From Acanthamoeba castellanii str. Neff (lineage: Eukaryota; Discosea; Longamoebia; Acanthamoebidae), in the NCBI RefSeq assembly GCF_000313135.1, contig NW_004457442.1, forward strand, positions 1,945-65,944: 64,000 nt of DNA, given 5' to 3'. The notes beneath the pieces are model-generated. The model saw only the letters and a program-made list of their open reading frames with translations. It was not told the DNA's origin and made no database searches. Below are positions 1 to 8,585 of the stretch, one piece after another. Positions within the stretch are counted from its first letter, which is position 1. Every line of letters starts with the position of its first letter. A program made the position numbers and the translations under genes.

Positions 1-971
1 CATTGACACCACTGCTTGGCCTCTGAACACTTGATGCATTGGTTGTGTGAGCAAAGAAGGCACATGAAGTTGGACTTGCTGCCTTGCCTGCATGATCATC
101 TGATCCCACACTGCAGCATTGCAGGCACCAGAGGAGGAGGTGCCACCATCACTGTGGGCATGGCCATCCCAAAGGACTCAAGCATTGCCCTTCTGTTGTC
201 ATCACAGCATTTCTGGGCGGCCTCAATGAGATTCTGGAGATCCTCATTCATGCACTTCAGGCGTTCAGCTTGCATGATCTCAGCAGTCCTGTCCATGAGC
301 TGCTTGAAGTCATTGTGGAGACCACGCAGCACCACCAACCACTGCTCAAGCTCATCAATCTCAGTGCTGATCTCACTGTAGGGACCCACAAGTGTGACAT
401 TGGCCAACTTGAGGGCCTTGCAGTCAATGGTTGGGGTGGCTCCCTCCATTTCCCACATGTCATGGGAGAGGGTGGGGATATCAGCATTGTTGATCTTGTT
501 GATGGACACAAACAGGTCAGAATCAGCCAACATCTTGAGCAGCTTGTCCCACACTTCAGCCAAGAGATCACATGGCTTCAGCATGTTAAGCTTGATGACA
601 AGATCAACAGAGGACAGGAGGTCCTTCAGCTTGTTGATCAAGAGATTCACTTTCTTGGCACGCAACAGCCTGGTCCACTTGGCAGCAGGCTTCTCATTCT
701 CACCCTCATCCCCATCCCTGTCCTTGTCCTTGTCCTCATATCAGTGTTCCTCCACCTCATCATCCTTGCCACCAGAGAGGGTGTCATAACTGCCTTGGAC
801 ATGCCTCAGGCCATTGGGGGACTGCTCAGGAGCAGAGCAGGACGTGGAACAGGTGACAATCAGCAATGTCAATGCTGGATTCTTGGGCATAATCTTGGAC
901 AATTGCTGCTGCTTCTCCTTCTCCTCCACCACTCACTTGCGCTTGAGTTCAGACACATTTCCACTCACCAT
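1..971 (-). pseudogene. Viral hypothetical protein with Cys-rich tail, three in-frame TGA
   Basis: One reading frame runs from an ATG at 971 to the window edge. It is broken only by TGA at 933-935, 741-743 and 96-98. The protein would have a Lys/Glu-rich N-terminus, an acidic linker, about 190 helical residues and a Cys-rich end (spacing C-x2-C then C-x2-C) that looks zinc-binding and continues past base 1. I do not recognise the family. The same frame is open upstream to 1130, so the start is uncertain. I count about 7 CpG in the first 1,020 bases, far below expectation at roughly 50% GC. Each TGA could be a mutated CGA arginine codon. Confidence 0.55.
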
Positions 972-1230
972 GGCAGTGCTGCGCCTCAAAGAGCTCAGGG
1001 TGATGCTGTTGGTGCAGACAGACATGGACAGGTAGAGTGGGGGGGGGCTGTTGGTTGTGGCTGAAGTTGGCAGTGCTGAGAAAAAATAAGTGACCAGCGC
1101 CCGCCAAGTGAAGTCACTTGGGGTTTTCATTTGGCAGCCAATGATCTTTCAGTGACACCAGCAGCTGCCATCACTGGCAGCTTGAAAAAGGTTGCCATTC
1201 TTTGTGTGTGGCATTATGCTCACACACACC

Positions 1231-1965
1231 ATGGAAAAGGAGAACCACAGTCACTATTGTTACCACTACTATCTGCCTGTTGTGGTGAACAAAATCAACA
1301 CTGAAACTGGCAATGAGTTGCTGCCTGTGCCAAATCAACTACACAAAGATAGGGAACTGGCCAATCTTGTGGACAAAATGATCCAACGCAGCATGATGCT
1401 GTACTGCATTGCACCCTACTTTGTCAATTGCCACTGCTACACATACAAGCTCAACAGCACATACTACTACTACTCAGCAGCAATCCAACAGGGCAATGAC
1501 ACCAAAGATAGTCTGGAACTAGGTGAGGATGATGTCTGGTTCAAGTGCATCATTGATCAGCTCAACTGACCTTTCAACTGCAAATGTACCCATCATCTCA
1601 ATGAGAGCAGCAAAAATCACAAGCCAATCATGCCACTCACCCTCAATCCCAAAGCCTACATCCAGTGCCAAGTCTGCAAGAAGTGGTCCCACCAGTCATG
1701 CATTGATCCCATGTCACTGAACACCACTGATCAACAGGGATGGGTATGCAGGCGAAGCCAGCATTGCCATCACATGCAATCTTCAGTGCCACCGCCGCCA
1801 CAACCACCCAAATTGCACTCAGCAATCAGGAAATGACCCCTGCGCATCAGGAAGCAGATCAGCATGGCCAAGGCTATGGCATCAAGCTATGCCACCACCA
1901 CAATCAAATGGAGGCTGGATGCGTGTCCAGCCAACGATCTGAAGCACCAGAAGACCGCTTCATGA
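1231..1965 (+). pseudogene. PHD-finger protein, interrupted by TGA
   Basis: A single frame from ATG 1231 to TGA 1963-1965 is interrupted by TGA at 1567-1569 and 1834-1836. Residues about 115-165 carry a PHD-like zinc pattern: CKC, then QCQVC, KKWSHQSC and GWVC followed by a last Cys. PHD fingers bind histone tails in chromatin proteins, so a viral copy would plausibly act on host or viral chromatin (inference). The N-terminal part is Tyr-rich and unrecognised. The first TGA sits directly before the first zinc ligand pair, so the protein would lose its finger if translated conventionally. CpG is scarce here as in the preceding gene. Confidence 0.55.
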
Positions 1966-2112
1966 AAAAAATTGCCCTCATTTAATGAAAACCTGTTGAC
2001 CAAAAGAAGTGCCCTGGCAGTGGGTGCATGGTTGGGGGGTGGGAAAATTTGAGCAACCCGCGCCTTGGTGCATAAAGCATGGGTCGCACTAGATTACAAT
2101 AACACAATCACC

Positions 2113-2313
2113 ATGGATGACACCCTGCAACACGCTGTGAGCATGATCACACTTGAGCTGCACTGGCTCAAGGATAGCTGTGATGAGGTGCGCGCGCATG
2201 CATTGCAGGTGTGAAGTTATTTTCAAGCCATCCTGGCGCCCAACCCCCTATTGGGGCTCACCAACACCACAACGTGTGAATGTTTTTTTCATCAGGCGCT
2301 GACCATCCACTGA
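2113..2313 (+). pseudogene. Small hypothetical frame with one TGA
   Basis: ATG 2113 opens a frame of 33 codons to TGA 2212-2214, which then stays open to TGA 2311-2313 (66 codons in all). There is no recognisable domain. It is reported because the single TGA fits the CGA-to-TGA pattern of the neighbours. It may equally be non-coding. Confidence 0.25.
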
Positions 2314-2317
2314 AGCC

Positions 2318-2554
2318 ATGCCCCCACAGAGCCTGATCATGGCCCTTGTCAATGTGTCTCTCCAATATCTAGACTTGGACGCACCGCTGATTGACACATC
2401 AGAATCTCCAATTCAACACCACCACAAAAAGCGCACCGCCCAAGAGTTTTCCCCCAGCAGCGACATTGACATTGACAGGGAGGGCGATGACGCTGATTTC
2501 AATCCTGACTCGGCAACCTGCGACAAGAAGCGACAACGCCAAAGATGGCATTGA
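2318..2554 (+). CDS. Hypothetical 78-residue charged protein
   Basis: Open frame of 78 codons with an acidic Asp-rich middle and a basic Lys/Arg-rich end. No family recognised. It follows the small frame at 2113 in a different phase. Coding is possible but unproven. Confidence 0.3.
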   Translation: MPPQSLIMALVNVSLQYLDLDAPLIDTSESPIQHHHKKRTAQEFSPSSDIDIDREGDDADFNPDSATCDKKRQRQRWH

Positions 2555-2754
2555 CCATCATCTGACAGGCCCAAGTGAACATGACACACTGCTCATGTGT
2601 GCGCCTGTTGAACACACCGGATCATGCACAAGCACTGCAATCATGACGCCGAGTGTGCCCGCGATGCCGAGGCGCTCTGTCATTGCGGGTGTGATTGATG
2701 TGAATAAATAAATAATGTCGCTTTGGTGCTCTTGAAACATATGCAAATGATATG

Positions 2755-3516
2755 ATGGGTGCCATGCAATCCAACAACGAGATCAACACTGCCATCAACA
2801 GCATGATCGCCGAGATCAACAGCACGACCCAGCACTGCCAGACCAAGAGCAGCCAGGGCCAGCAGATCAACGTGGACACCGTGTGTGGCCCCAATGTGAG
2901 CAAGATTGACATCAGCCACAACAACTTCAACATCCAGGGCACCTTCGACGTGCAGTGTGTGCAGTCGTCGCACAACAGCAATGCTGCTGACCAGAACATC
3001 AAGAACATGATGAAGCAGCTGGCCAAGTCGCTCGAGGGCTCGCTCGGCATTGGGTACGTGAGCGCCAACAACGTGCAGCAGCTCACCGAGGACATCGCCG
3101 CCACCATCAACAACTCCACCATCAATGACTGCATTGTGGACTTGGCCATGAACCAGGGGATCTATGTCAAGCTGGACAGTGGCAAGTGCCCCATGGACAG
3201 CGACATCAAGATCACGTACAACAACTTCAATGAGCTGTCCACAGACATGACCAGCTGCATGCAGATGGTGGCCAACAGCAACACCGCCATGCAGACGCTG
3301 CGCAACATCATTGACCAGAAGGCGACGGCGACCGTTGAGGGCATCCTCAGCCCGCTCCTGATCATCATCCTGGTGATCCTGCTCATTGTGGGCGGTATTA
3401 TGTTTGGCGGCACCAAGATGCTCACCAGCCTGGCCTTCATTGCGCTCCTGCTTGTGCTGCTCATCGTCTACGGCGTCATTGCGTGGTTGAAGAAGTGGTT
3501 CCCTTTTAATGGTTAA
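2755..3516 (+). CDS. L1/F9-like myristoylated virion membrane protein
   Basis: Intact frame of about 253 residues. The second of two adjacent ATGs (2755) is preferred because it gives MGAMQS, a canonical N-myristoylation signal (Gly2, Ser6). Six cysteines lie in the ectodomain (QHC, TVC, VQC, NDC, GKC, TSC contexts), as expected for the three disulfides of the poxvirus L1/F9 family. Two hydrophobic stretches follow near residues 200-250 and end in a Lys/Trp-containing tail. L1R alone has a single C-terminal anchor, so the double segment is notable. The family acts in membrane fusion at virus entry and is conserved in many nucleocytoplasmic large DNA viruses. This is one of the few unbroken viral genes in the left part, and its CpG content is intermediate. 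Confidence 0.85.
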   Translation: MGAMQSNNEINTAINSMIAEINSTTQHCQTKSSQGQQINVDTVCGPNVSKIDISHNNFNIQGTFDVQCVQSSHNSNAADQNIKNMMKQLAKSLEGSLGIGYVSANNVQQLTEDIAATINNSTINDCIVDLAMNQGIYVKLDSGKCPMDSDIKITYNNFNELSTDMTSCMQMVANSNTAMQTLRNIIDQKATATVEGILSPLLIIILVILLIVGGIMFGGTKMLTSLAFIALLLVLLIVYGVIAWLKKWFPFNG

Positions 3517-3722
3517 ATAGATTGCGCACACAGACAACTCAGGATCGGCCAACGTCCCTGTGGGCCATAACCAAATCATCATCCATGAGCCTCCTCCAAG
3601 TTCTACACTGGTGCACACGCGTTTGGCATGGAACAGCTGGCAAGACATGGGTGATGAGTTCTTCAGGAAGGTCATCCATTGTGGATTGGGATCAATCCAC
3701 ATAAAACACTGCTCATTCTTTT

Positions 3723-4112
3723 TTACTTGATTGTCATGAGGTGAACAAACAATACATCCTCTTCAACCAGAGTGTAGTGGCCAGGGGTTGTTTCCTTGAG
3801 GTTGTGACACTGGCAGCTGCCCTGAAACCAAGCCACATTGGTCCCACACCTGCCACAGATTGGATACTTGATGTTGCCAGTGGCGAGCTTGATGGGGAGG
3901 AGCTTGATCATGGATCCCATTTGTTGGTCATAGAGGGTGAACTGGTGCTGGCGCCTGGGTTGACGCACCCTGAAAAAGCTGACGGCATGTTGTGCCTCAT
4001 CGCAGTGGAAAATGGCTTTCTGTTGTTTTGTGTTTGTTTCCCAAGCATGGACTATGAATACCAAGGCCTGAAACGCGTGCAGGAATGGCTTGATTGTTGG
4101 ATCTGTGCCAGG
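3723..4112 (-). CDS. Hypothetical protein with C-terminal Cys-rich motif, start unclear
   Basis: The minus-strand frame is open to a stop at 3723 and ends with a putative zinc-binding motif (ICGRCG, then SCQC) followed by an acidic tail. No ATG is in frame near the expected start. The frame runs on upstream over the opposite-strand RING gene, so the true start is lost or unresolved. No family recognised. The region is CpG-poor. Confidence 0.4.
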   Translation of the reverse strand, partial: PGTDPTIKPFLHAFQALVFIVHAWETNTKQQKAIFHCDEAQHAVSFFRVRQPRRQHQFTLYDQQMGSMIKLLPIKLATGNIKYPICGRCGTNVAWFQGSCQCHNLKETTPGHYTLVEEDVLFVHLMTIK

Positions 4113-4136
4113 ATCTCCGACAGCGCACACAGACGC

Positions 4137-4415
4137 ATGTGCAAATGGCGCTGAAAGTTGCTTTGGGGCAGATCTTGCTGTGTTTGTTTGGATGATGATG
4201 TGCAGCTGGTCAGCTATAGCAACAATTGCCAATGCACGCTCCCATTGGTGTGTTGGGATTGTGCGCCAAAGACTGAGAGCTGCCCAATATGTCAACTGAG
4301 TGTGGGATCCGTGAGTGGTGGATGGCATACTCAGATGTGTTCAGTGTTGTTGCCATCAGCGAAGAGGAGGAGGCCAGCGGTGCATATGGTGGCATCATTC
4401 TCAATGACTACATGA
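4137..4415 (+). pseudogene. RING-finger protein, TGA near start
   Basis: ATG 4137 is followed after five codons by TGA 4152-4154. The same frame then encodes a RING-like arrangement: CCVCLDDD, a central NNCQC, VCWDC and ESCPICQ, matching cross-brace zinc spacing. RING proteins act as E3 ubiquitin ligases, and large amoeba viruses carry several. After the RING the frame continues about 35 codons of less convincing sequence. A frameshift into the overlapping frame at 4289 is possible. Confidence 0.5.
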
Positions 4416-4555
4416 ACTACCTTGAGGATCTGGACAATGACATGTGCCTATGCGATCTGGACAGTGATCCAAGCTGTGAATCATGTGAACGCTGGTGGAA
4501 GCGGCGTTGCGCGATCCTGGTGTCCTACATCCGCTGCTCACTTGGCAAACAATAA
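4289..4555 (+). CDS. Hypothetical acidic Cys-containing protein
   Basis: 88 codons, overlapping the end of the RING frame in another phase. The middle is Glu/Asp-rich and holds paired cysteines (CLC, CESC, then RRC). It may be the frameshifted C-terminus of the RING gene or a separate gene. AATAAA follows immediately at 4551. Confidence 0.35.
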   Translation: MSTECGIREWWMAYSDVFSVVAISEEEEASGAYGGIILNDYMNYLEDLDNDMCLCDLDSDPSCESCERWWKRRCAILVSYIRCSLGKQ

Positions 4556-4591
4556 AAAAGGGCGCCCGGCGTGCCATTCGAGCATTGCACA

Positions 4592-5140
4592 ATGGAGCAC
4601 AACACACTGACACTTGAGCTTGATGTTGGTGGGATCTGATACACAATGACCAGGGCCATGCTGGGCGATCTCTTTGAGCATCTGTCTGTGACGAAGCAGC
4701 CACATGGTTGGTTCTTCATTGATCGTGATGGCAAGCTCTTTTGCTATGTGCTCCAGTTCCTCTGTGATGGCGACATCCGGGACATGATCGCGGGCATGAA
4801 AGTGACCGATATCATGGGCCTCAAGAGGGAGGCCTTCTTCTTTGATCTCGGATCGCTCAAGGAACAGATCTCCGAAGTTGAATCGGCGATCGTGTGACCC
4901 ATTGTGGTCTGGCTCCATCAGCAATGGAACGCCACCAGCCATGGCTACCATTGGGCCATCAATTCACAATCCAGCCATCTCTTTGATGGGTTGCAGGAGC
5001 TCAGGGCCTGTGGCTCCAGTGACTGGCTGATGGCAATTGGTATTGTGGTTGTTGCGTTTGCGACACGAGGATACAAAGTTGTCAGCAGCCAACACAACAG
5101 CACATCAAGAGAGAGTGAATCGCATGAACTCATCTTTTGA
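4592..5140 (+). pseudogene. KCTD/BTB (T1-type) domain protein, two in-frame TGA
   Basis: One frame runs from ATG 4592 to the stop at 5138-5140, interrupted by TGA 4637-4639 and 4895-4897. The first half is a T1/BTB domain: LELDVGGI at the N-terminus, HGWFFIDRDGKLFCYVLQFL in the core and LKREAFFFDLGSL at the end. BTB/KCTD proteins are cullin-3 adaptors. The family has a conserved Arg right after the VGGT/I motif, and the first TGA occupies exactly that codon. This is the clearest case in the window of a CGA-to-TGA change. The second half resembles the C-terminal region of viral KCTD proteins only loosely (ends in a Ser/Glu-rich tail). Confidence 0.7.
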
Positions 5141-5177
5141 CCCCAAAAGACCCACTGCAGCCGCACTGATTCACCGC

Positions 5178-5579
5178 TCACACGTCACCTTCAGGCAAAC
5201 AAATAAATGACAATGGATGGGTGTGTCCATTGTGTGCCTCTCTCAGCTCCAACAGATCCTCGGCCTCCTTGCACAACCGCCCTGGATAATCCATGCTGAG
5301 GAAAAACCAGAGGGATTCACAGATGATGTCATATCTGTGAGCCACACATCTCACATCGCTGGCCATTTTGTTTTCAGTGGTGATCTCCCTTTCAATGGTG
5401 CGTCCAAGCATCTCCAGCAGCACTTGGGCTCAGGCGATCAAGGGGGAACCCAAACAATCGTTGTAGCGCAAGATTTGAAACATGAAGCAACTCGTCCCAC
5501 ACGACAACTCCCTGGTGCTCAAGATGGAGCTGAAGGCGTGCTTGATTGCCACTTCCTCTTGTGTGGTGAGTGTGTCCAT
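5178..5579 (-). pseudogene. Hypothetical helical protein, one in-frame TGA
   Basis: ATG 5579 follows an A/C-rich low-complexity leader typical of a 5' untranslated region. The frame continues to 5178 with one TGA at 5430-5432. It gives about 133 residues with no recognised domain. It overlaps the end of the neighbouring minus-strand frame that starts at 5964. Confidence 0.45.
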
Positions 5580-5964
5580 TGTTTTGTTTTGTTTTGGTTT
5601 TTGGCTCTCTTTGTTTGGCGTTGATCCAACAGATCTGATGAAACTCGCCATCGCCCATCGCAAGGTGGAGACAATCGCCAATCACCATGGCGTCGCCCTC
5701 AGCCACTCCATGCCATGCATACTGCACACCCTCAAAGAGCGGCAGGAGGCTGGTAAAGTGGACGCCATCACAGATCCAATCCATCCACAGCGATCCGTCG
5801 TCGTCATCGTTGTGCATCAAACGCCACACACGCGCAAGCTTGGCTGCATCACCATCGTTGTGGGCGGTGTTATCAATATGAACGTCAGTGACGTGGATGT
5901 ACCCACCAGCAAGGAAGGCCTGATGGAGGTACTCCACGTGCTCATCTGATCGGTGGGACATCAA
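5392..5964 (-). CDS. Hypothetical protein, His/Asp-rich
   Basis: Open frame of 190 codons from ATG 5964. The first 125 residues look protein-like (HVTDVHIDNTAHNDG, then an aromatic-rich segment). The remainder overlaps the leader and start of the next gene and is probably read-through past a lost stop. No family recognised, and the 3' end is uncertain. Confidence 0.35.
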   Translation of the reverse strand: MMSHRSDEHVEYLHQAFLAGGYIHVTDVHIDNTAHNDGDAAKLARVWRLMHNDDDDGSLWMDWICDGVHFTSLLPLFEGVQYAWHGVAEGDAMVIGDCLHLAMGDGEFHQICWINAKQREPKTKTKQNNGHTHHTRGSGNQARLQLHLEHQGVVVWDELLHVSNLALQRLFGFPLDRLSPSAAGDAWTHH

Positions 5965-6145
5965 AAGGAGACAAAGAAGACCTTGACAATAGTGTCATGG
6001 GGCCGTTTCAGTTTGGACATGATCCTGTTGCGCGTCGCCATCGCTGCGCCCACAACAATGTCTTCCACTTTATACATGTGAGGTCACTTGGGGGTTGTAA
6101 TATTGTCTTTCACTTTTGTTTTTAGTTCTCACATTTCAAGCAGAC

Positions 6146-6493
6146 ATGGGCCAGTGGATGCAAGCAATCCACAACCAGGTGTTTGGTGTCGCCCCGCCAA
6201 TCCCAGAGAGCGGGAAAAGCCTGCTCTACATCTGGGAAAGTGCACCTGACTTCACCATTGTCTACGTCATACTGGATGTGTGCATCTCCACCGAAGAGCG
6301 CAAGCTTCTGAGCGATTGCCATGGCCTGATGTTTGATGAAGATAATGAGGATCATCCACAAGTCGCCAAACTACAGGATCTGCTCTATGGCGAAGAGTTG
6401 AGGTGGCAAGAGTTTGCCCATGGGTTCACCACTTGTGGGGTCCTTTTGGGTCACTTCATGGGCATCTACCACGTCTCTGATCGCTTGGCCTAA
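6146..6493 (+). CDS. Hypothetical protein, 115 residues
   Basis: Intact frame from ATG 6146 (MGQWMQAIHNQ). It is a mixed acidic/hydrophobic sequence with no recognised motif, and lies in the same direction as the PAN-like genes that follow. Confidence 0.45.
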   Translation: MGQWMQAIHNQVFGVAPPIPESGKSLLYIWESAPDFTIVYVILDVCISTEERKLLSDCHGLMFDEDNEDHPQVAKLQDLLYGEELRWQEFAHGFTTCGVLLGHFMGIYHVSDRLA

Positions 6494-6542
6494 CGACGCG
6501 CCACGCCACGAAATAAACGTTTGTGCTGTATCGCCCACAACC

Positions 6543-6902
6543 ATGCTCCCACTGGCCAAGATCGCGTCCACCATCCTCGGGCTCGTCATCTTGTTCGCCT
6601 TGGTGTATGTGGGCACGCAGATGGCCAAGAAGAAGGGCCAGTCCAAGATCTATGTCACAATGAACAACAAGGTGCCGGTGTGCGACATGGCGGATTGCGA
6701 TGTCATCCCAAGTTTGCACAAATCATCACCAAAGGGATGCAAAACACAATGCAAAGAGGCCAACAAATGCAAGGCCTACATGTTTCACACGAGGAACGCC
6801 AATTCCCCATCGCCCAACTGCTGGATCAAGACCGCCAAGGGCAAGATGCGGCTTGTAGACCAACCGGGCATGAATACTTTGCTGGTGGTCGTTGAGGCAT
6901 AA
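6543..6902 (+). CDS. PAN/Apple-like membrane protein (copy 1)
   Basis: 119 residues: an N-terminal transmembrane helix (residues about 4-25), a short basic stretch, then a compact Cys-rich domain with CDMADCDV, KGCKTQC, NKCKAY and NCWIK. This Cys spacing and the C-x3-C-x5-C-x-AY/GF pattern resemble PAN/Apple modules, which bind protein or carbohydrate. Topology suggests a virion or host-membrane protein with the domain exposed (inference). It is paralogous to the gene at 7266 in architecture and Cys pattern, so the two are a tandem pair. Confidence 0.6.
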   Translation: MLPLAKIASTILGLVILFALVYVGTQMAKKKGQSKIYVTMNNKVPVCDMADCDVIPSLHKSSPKGCKTQCKEANKCKAYMFHTRNANSPSPNCWIKTAKGKMRLVDQPGMNTLLVVVEA

Positions 6903-6913
6903 ATGCAAAAGGC

Positions 6914-7171
6914 ATGAGTGAACGTTGGATCTTTGTGTGGATGGAGTACATGCCACTGCTTGGCGTTGGGTGCTATGACGCTGTCTTTCAGGTTGTGTCT
7001 GGTGGCTTCATGATCTCTAGTGAGGCCAGGGACATGATTGTTGATGAGTGTGGATATGAGGATTTTGGCAGATTCAATGGCTTTGATCACACTGCTGTGT
7101 GTTGTGGGCGGCGCTATGAACTGACTGTGATCATCAGATCATCAGCACCATCTGGTGGGATCCTGCACTGA
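6914..7171 (+). CDS. Hypothetical protein, 85 residues
   Basis: Open frame starting 11 bases after the previous stop. No domain recognised. The opposite strand is also open over part of this stretch, so strand assignment is tentative. Confidence 0.3.
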   Translation: MSERWIFVWMEYMPLLGVGCYDAVFQVVSGGFMISSEARDMIVDECGYEDFGRFNGFDHTAVCCGRRYELTVIIRSSAPSGGILH

Positions 7172-7265
7172 GGTGTTGGCTATGTCATCTTCAGTGAGCA
7201 CTGAGGTGGTGGTGTGTTGAGAATCTGGTGAGTCTTGTGTGGGCACATATGCAACCACCACCATC

Positions 7266-7625
7266 ATGCCATTGTGTGAGACCATCACCATTGCCTCTGT
7301 TGTTGTGCTCTTCATTGTGCTTGCGCTTGGTGGCATCTACTACTACTGGTCAACGTGCAAGCCCACCTATGTCAAGTACGCTGGCCAGAATCTGACCTGT
7401 GATCTGAGCCCCAACTGCGATGTGGTGATCGGATCAGCCGAGGCCACCGTCGACGCCTGCCAGGCCCGGTGCGATTCCACTTCGGGGTGCGAGGGCTTCC
7501 TCTTCCAGCGCACCGGCGCCGGATCCGGCAACAACTGCTGGCTCAAGAAGTTTGCCGACTACCCGCCCAAGATGACCCCGTGGGCATTGGCCGATTTCTA
7601 CCTCAACTCCAAGGAGAAGCAATGA
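7266..7625 (+). CDS. PAN/Apple-like membrane protein (copy 2)
   Basis: 119 residues with the same layout as the 6543 gene: N-terminal transmembrane helix, then a domain with NLTCDLSPNCDV, DACQARCD, SGCEGFLFQ and NNCWLKK. The paralogues keep six cysteines in equivalent places, which implies three disulfides. The domain-coding half is much richer in CpG than copy 1. Its stop overlaps the next start (ATGA), indicating tight gene packing. Confidence 0.65.
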   Translation: MPLCETITIASVVVLFIVLALGGIYYYWSTCKPTYVKYAGQNLTCDLSPNCDVVIGSAEATVDACQARCDSTSGCEGFLFQRTGAGSGNNCWLKKFADYPPKMTPWALADFYLNSKEKQ

Positions 7626-8029
7626 ATAAACGTGATCGCAAGTGGCAACAGCAGCAAGACAAGCGCAAAGTCGCCCAACGCGACAATCCGATTGCGAAGC
7701 CGAAACCGCCCACCAAGGACGACATGATTGTGAATCCGACACGGCTCCATCCCGCCTGTCCCATCGTGGAGCCATGCCCTGTAATCGCCTTCAAGTATCC
7801 CGTGACCCAGCTGGTGTACTTTGACGGTGGAACGGGGCGGGCGCTGTTCGGATCGAGCATGATCGATCGATGCACGGGCGAGCGAGTGGCATGGCATCAA
7901 TGCCCGGATGACTTCACCGCCGAACACAAAGGCTGGATCAAATGGTCCGGCGATGACGCCGTCGCGAATTACAAAAAACGACTGGACGCCAAGGGCGAAT
8001 ATAAAAGCCCCTTTTCGTTTTTCGATTGA
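7622..8029 (+). CDS. Hypothetical basic protein, 135 residues
   Basis: Intact frame whose ATG overlaps the preceding stop by four bases. The N-terminus is Lys/Gln/Arg-rich, the rest contains several Trp and Cys, and the end is aromatic. Family not recognised. Confidence 0.5.
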   Translation: MNKRDRKWQQQQDKRKVAQRDNPIAKPKPPTKDDMIVNPTRLHPACPIVEPCPVIAFKYPVTQLVYFDGGTGRALFGSSMIDRCTGERVAWHQCPDDFTAEHKGWIKWSGDDAVANYKKRLDAKGEYKSPFSFFD

Positions 8030-8149
8030 ACACAACATGTCGCGCCAAGGTGCCTGTGCTCTGATTTCAGGCGTCTACGGAGAGGGCGTTTCTCACATTC
8101 ATCCGCCCACACCGGCAAGGAATGGAATCCTTCTTCTCCTCTTGCTTCG

Positions 8150-8510
8150 GCGCAGCGGTCGGGCTTGCTCCACCGCGACCTCAAGTCGTCCAACCTGCTC
8201 GTCGACGATTGCCTCGCGGTCAAGGTGGCCGATTTCGGGTTTGCACACATCAAGCAGGACAAAGACACGCTCACCAACTGCGGCACGCCGGCATGGAGCG
8301 CGCCCGAGGTGCTCCAAGGTCAGCAATCAAGGCCGACGTCTACTCGTTCGGGATCATCCTGTGGGAGCTCCTCACGCGCAAGCGTCCCTACGCCGACGAA
8401 AACTTCATGCACATCATCACCGCCGTCATCGACAGCAAGCGCCCGCCCATCCCTGTCGACCTGCGCAGATGGGGAAAAAAATTTGAAAGCCTCAAGGCCA
8501 CATGCCCCAA
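8150..8510 (+). pseudogene. TKL-type protein kinase fragment with frameshift
   Basis: Only the C-lobe of a kinase is present. In one frame are the catalytic loop LLHRDLKSSN, DFG (VADFGFAHI) and the activation segment with CGTPAWSAPEVL. Near 8323 the reading frame shifts, and KADVYSFGIILWELLTRKRP continues in another phase up to about 8490. The N-lobe, with glycine loop and lysine, is missing upstream. The style (HRDLKSSN, YSFGIILWELLTR) is that of TKL kinases common in Acanthamoeba and its viruses. This is a truncated, frameshifted pseudogene. Confidence 0.75.
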
Positions 8511-8585
8511 TTAGCCCATTGGTTGTCCAAATGGACTTTTGCAAAAAAATTGAAAACTCCTTCCTGTTGTTTGTTCTGTATTGTC

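Noticed and set aside
2680..3702. 340-codon open frame on the minus strand
   Set aside because: It lies antisense to the L1/F9-like gene, whose sense frame has clear domain features. The His/Val/Asp-rich composition is that of a shadow frame.
5482..5949. 155-codon plus-strand frame
   Set aside because: The minus strand has a leader-like A/C tract before ATG 5579 and a TGA pattern shared with neighbours. The plus frame shows no domain, though it cannot be fully excluded.
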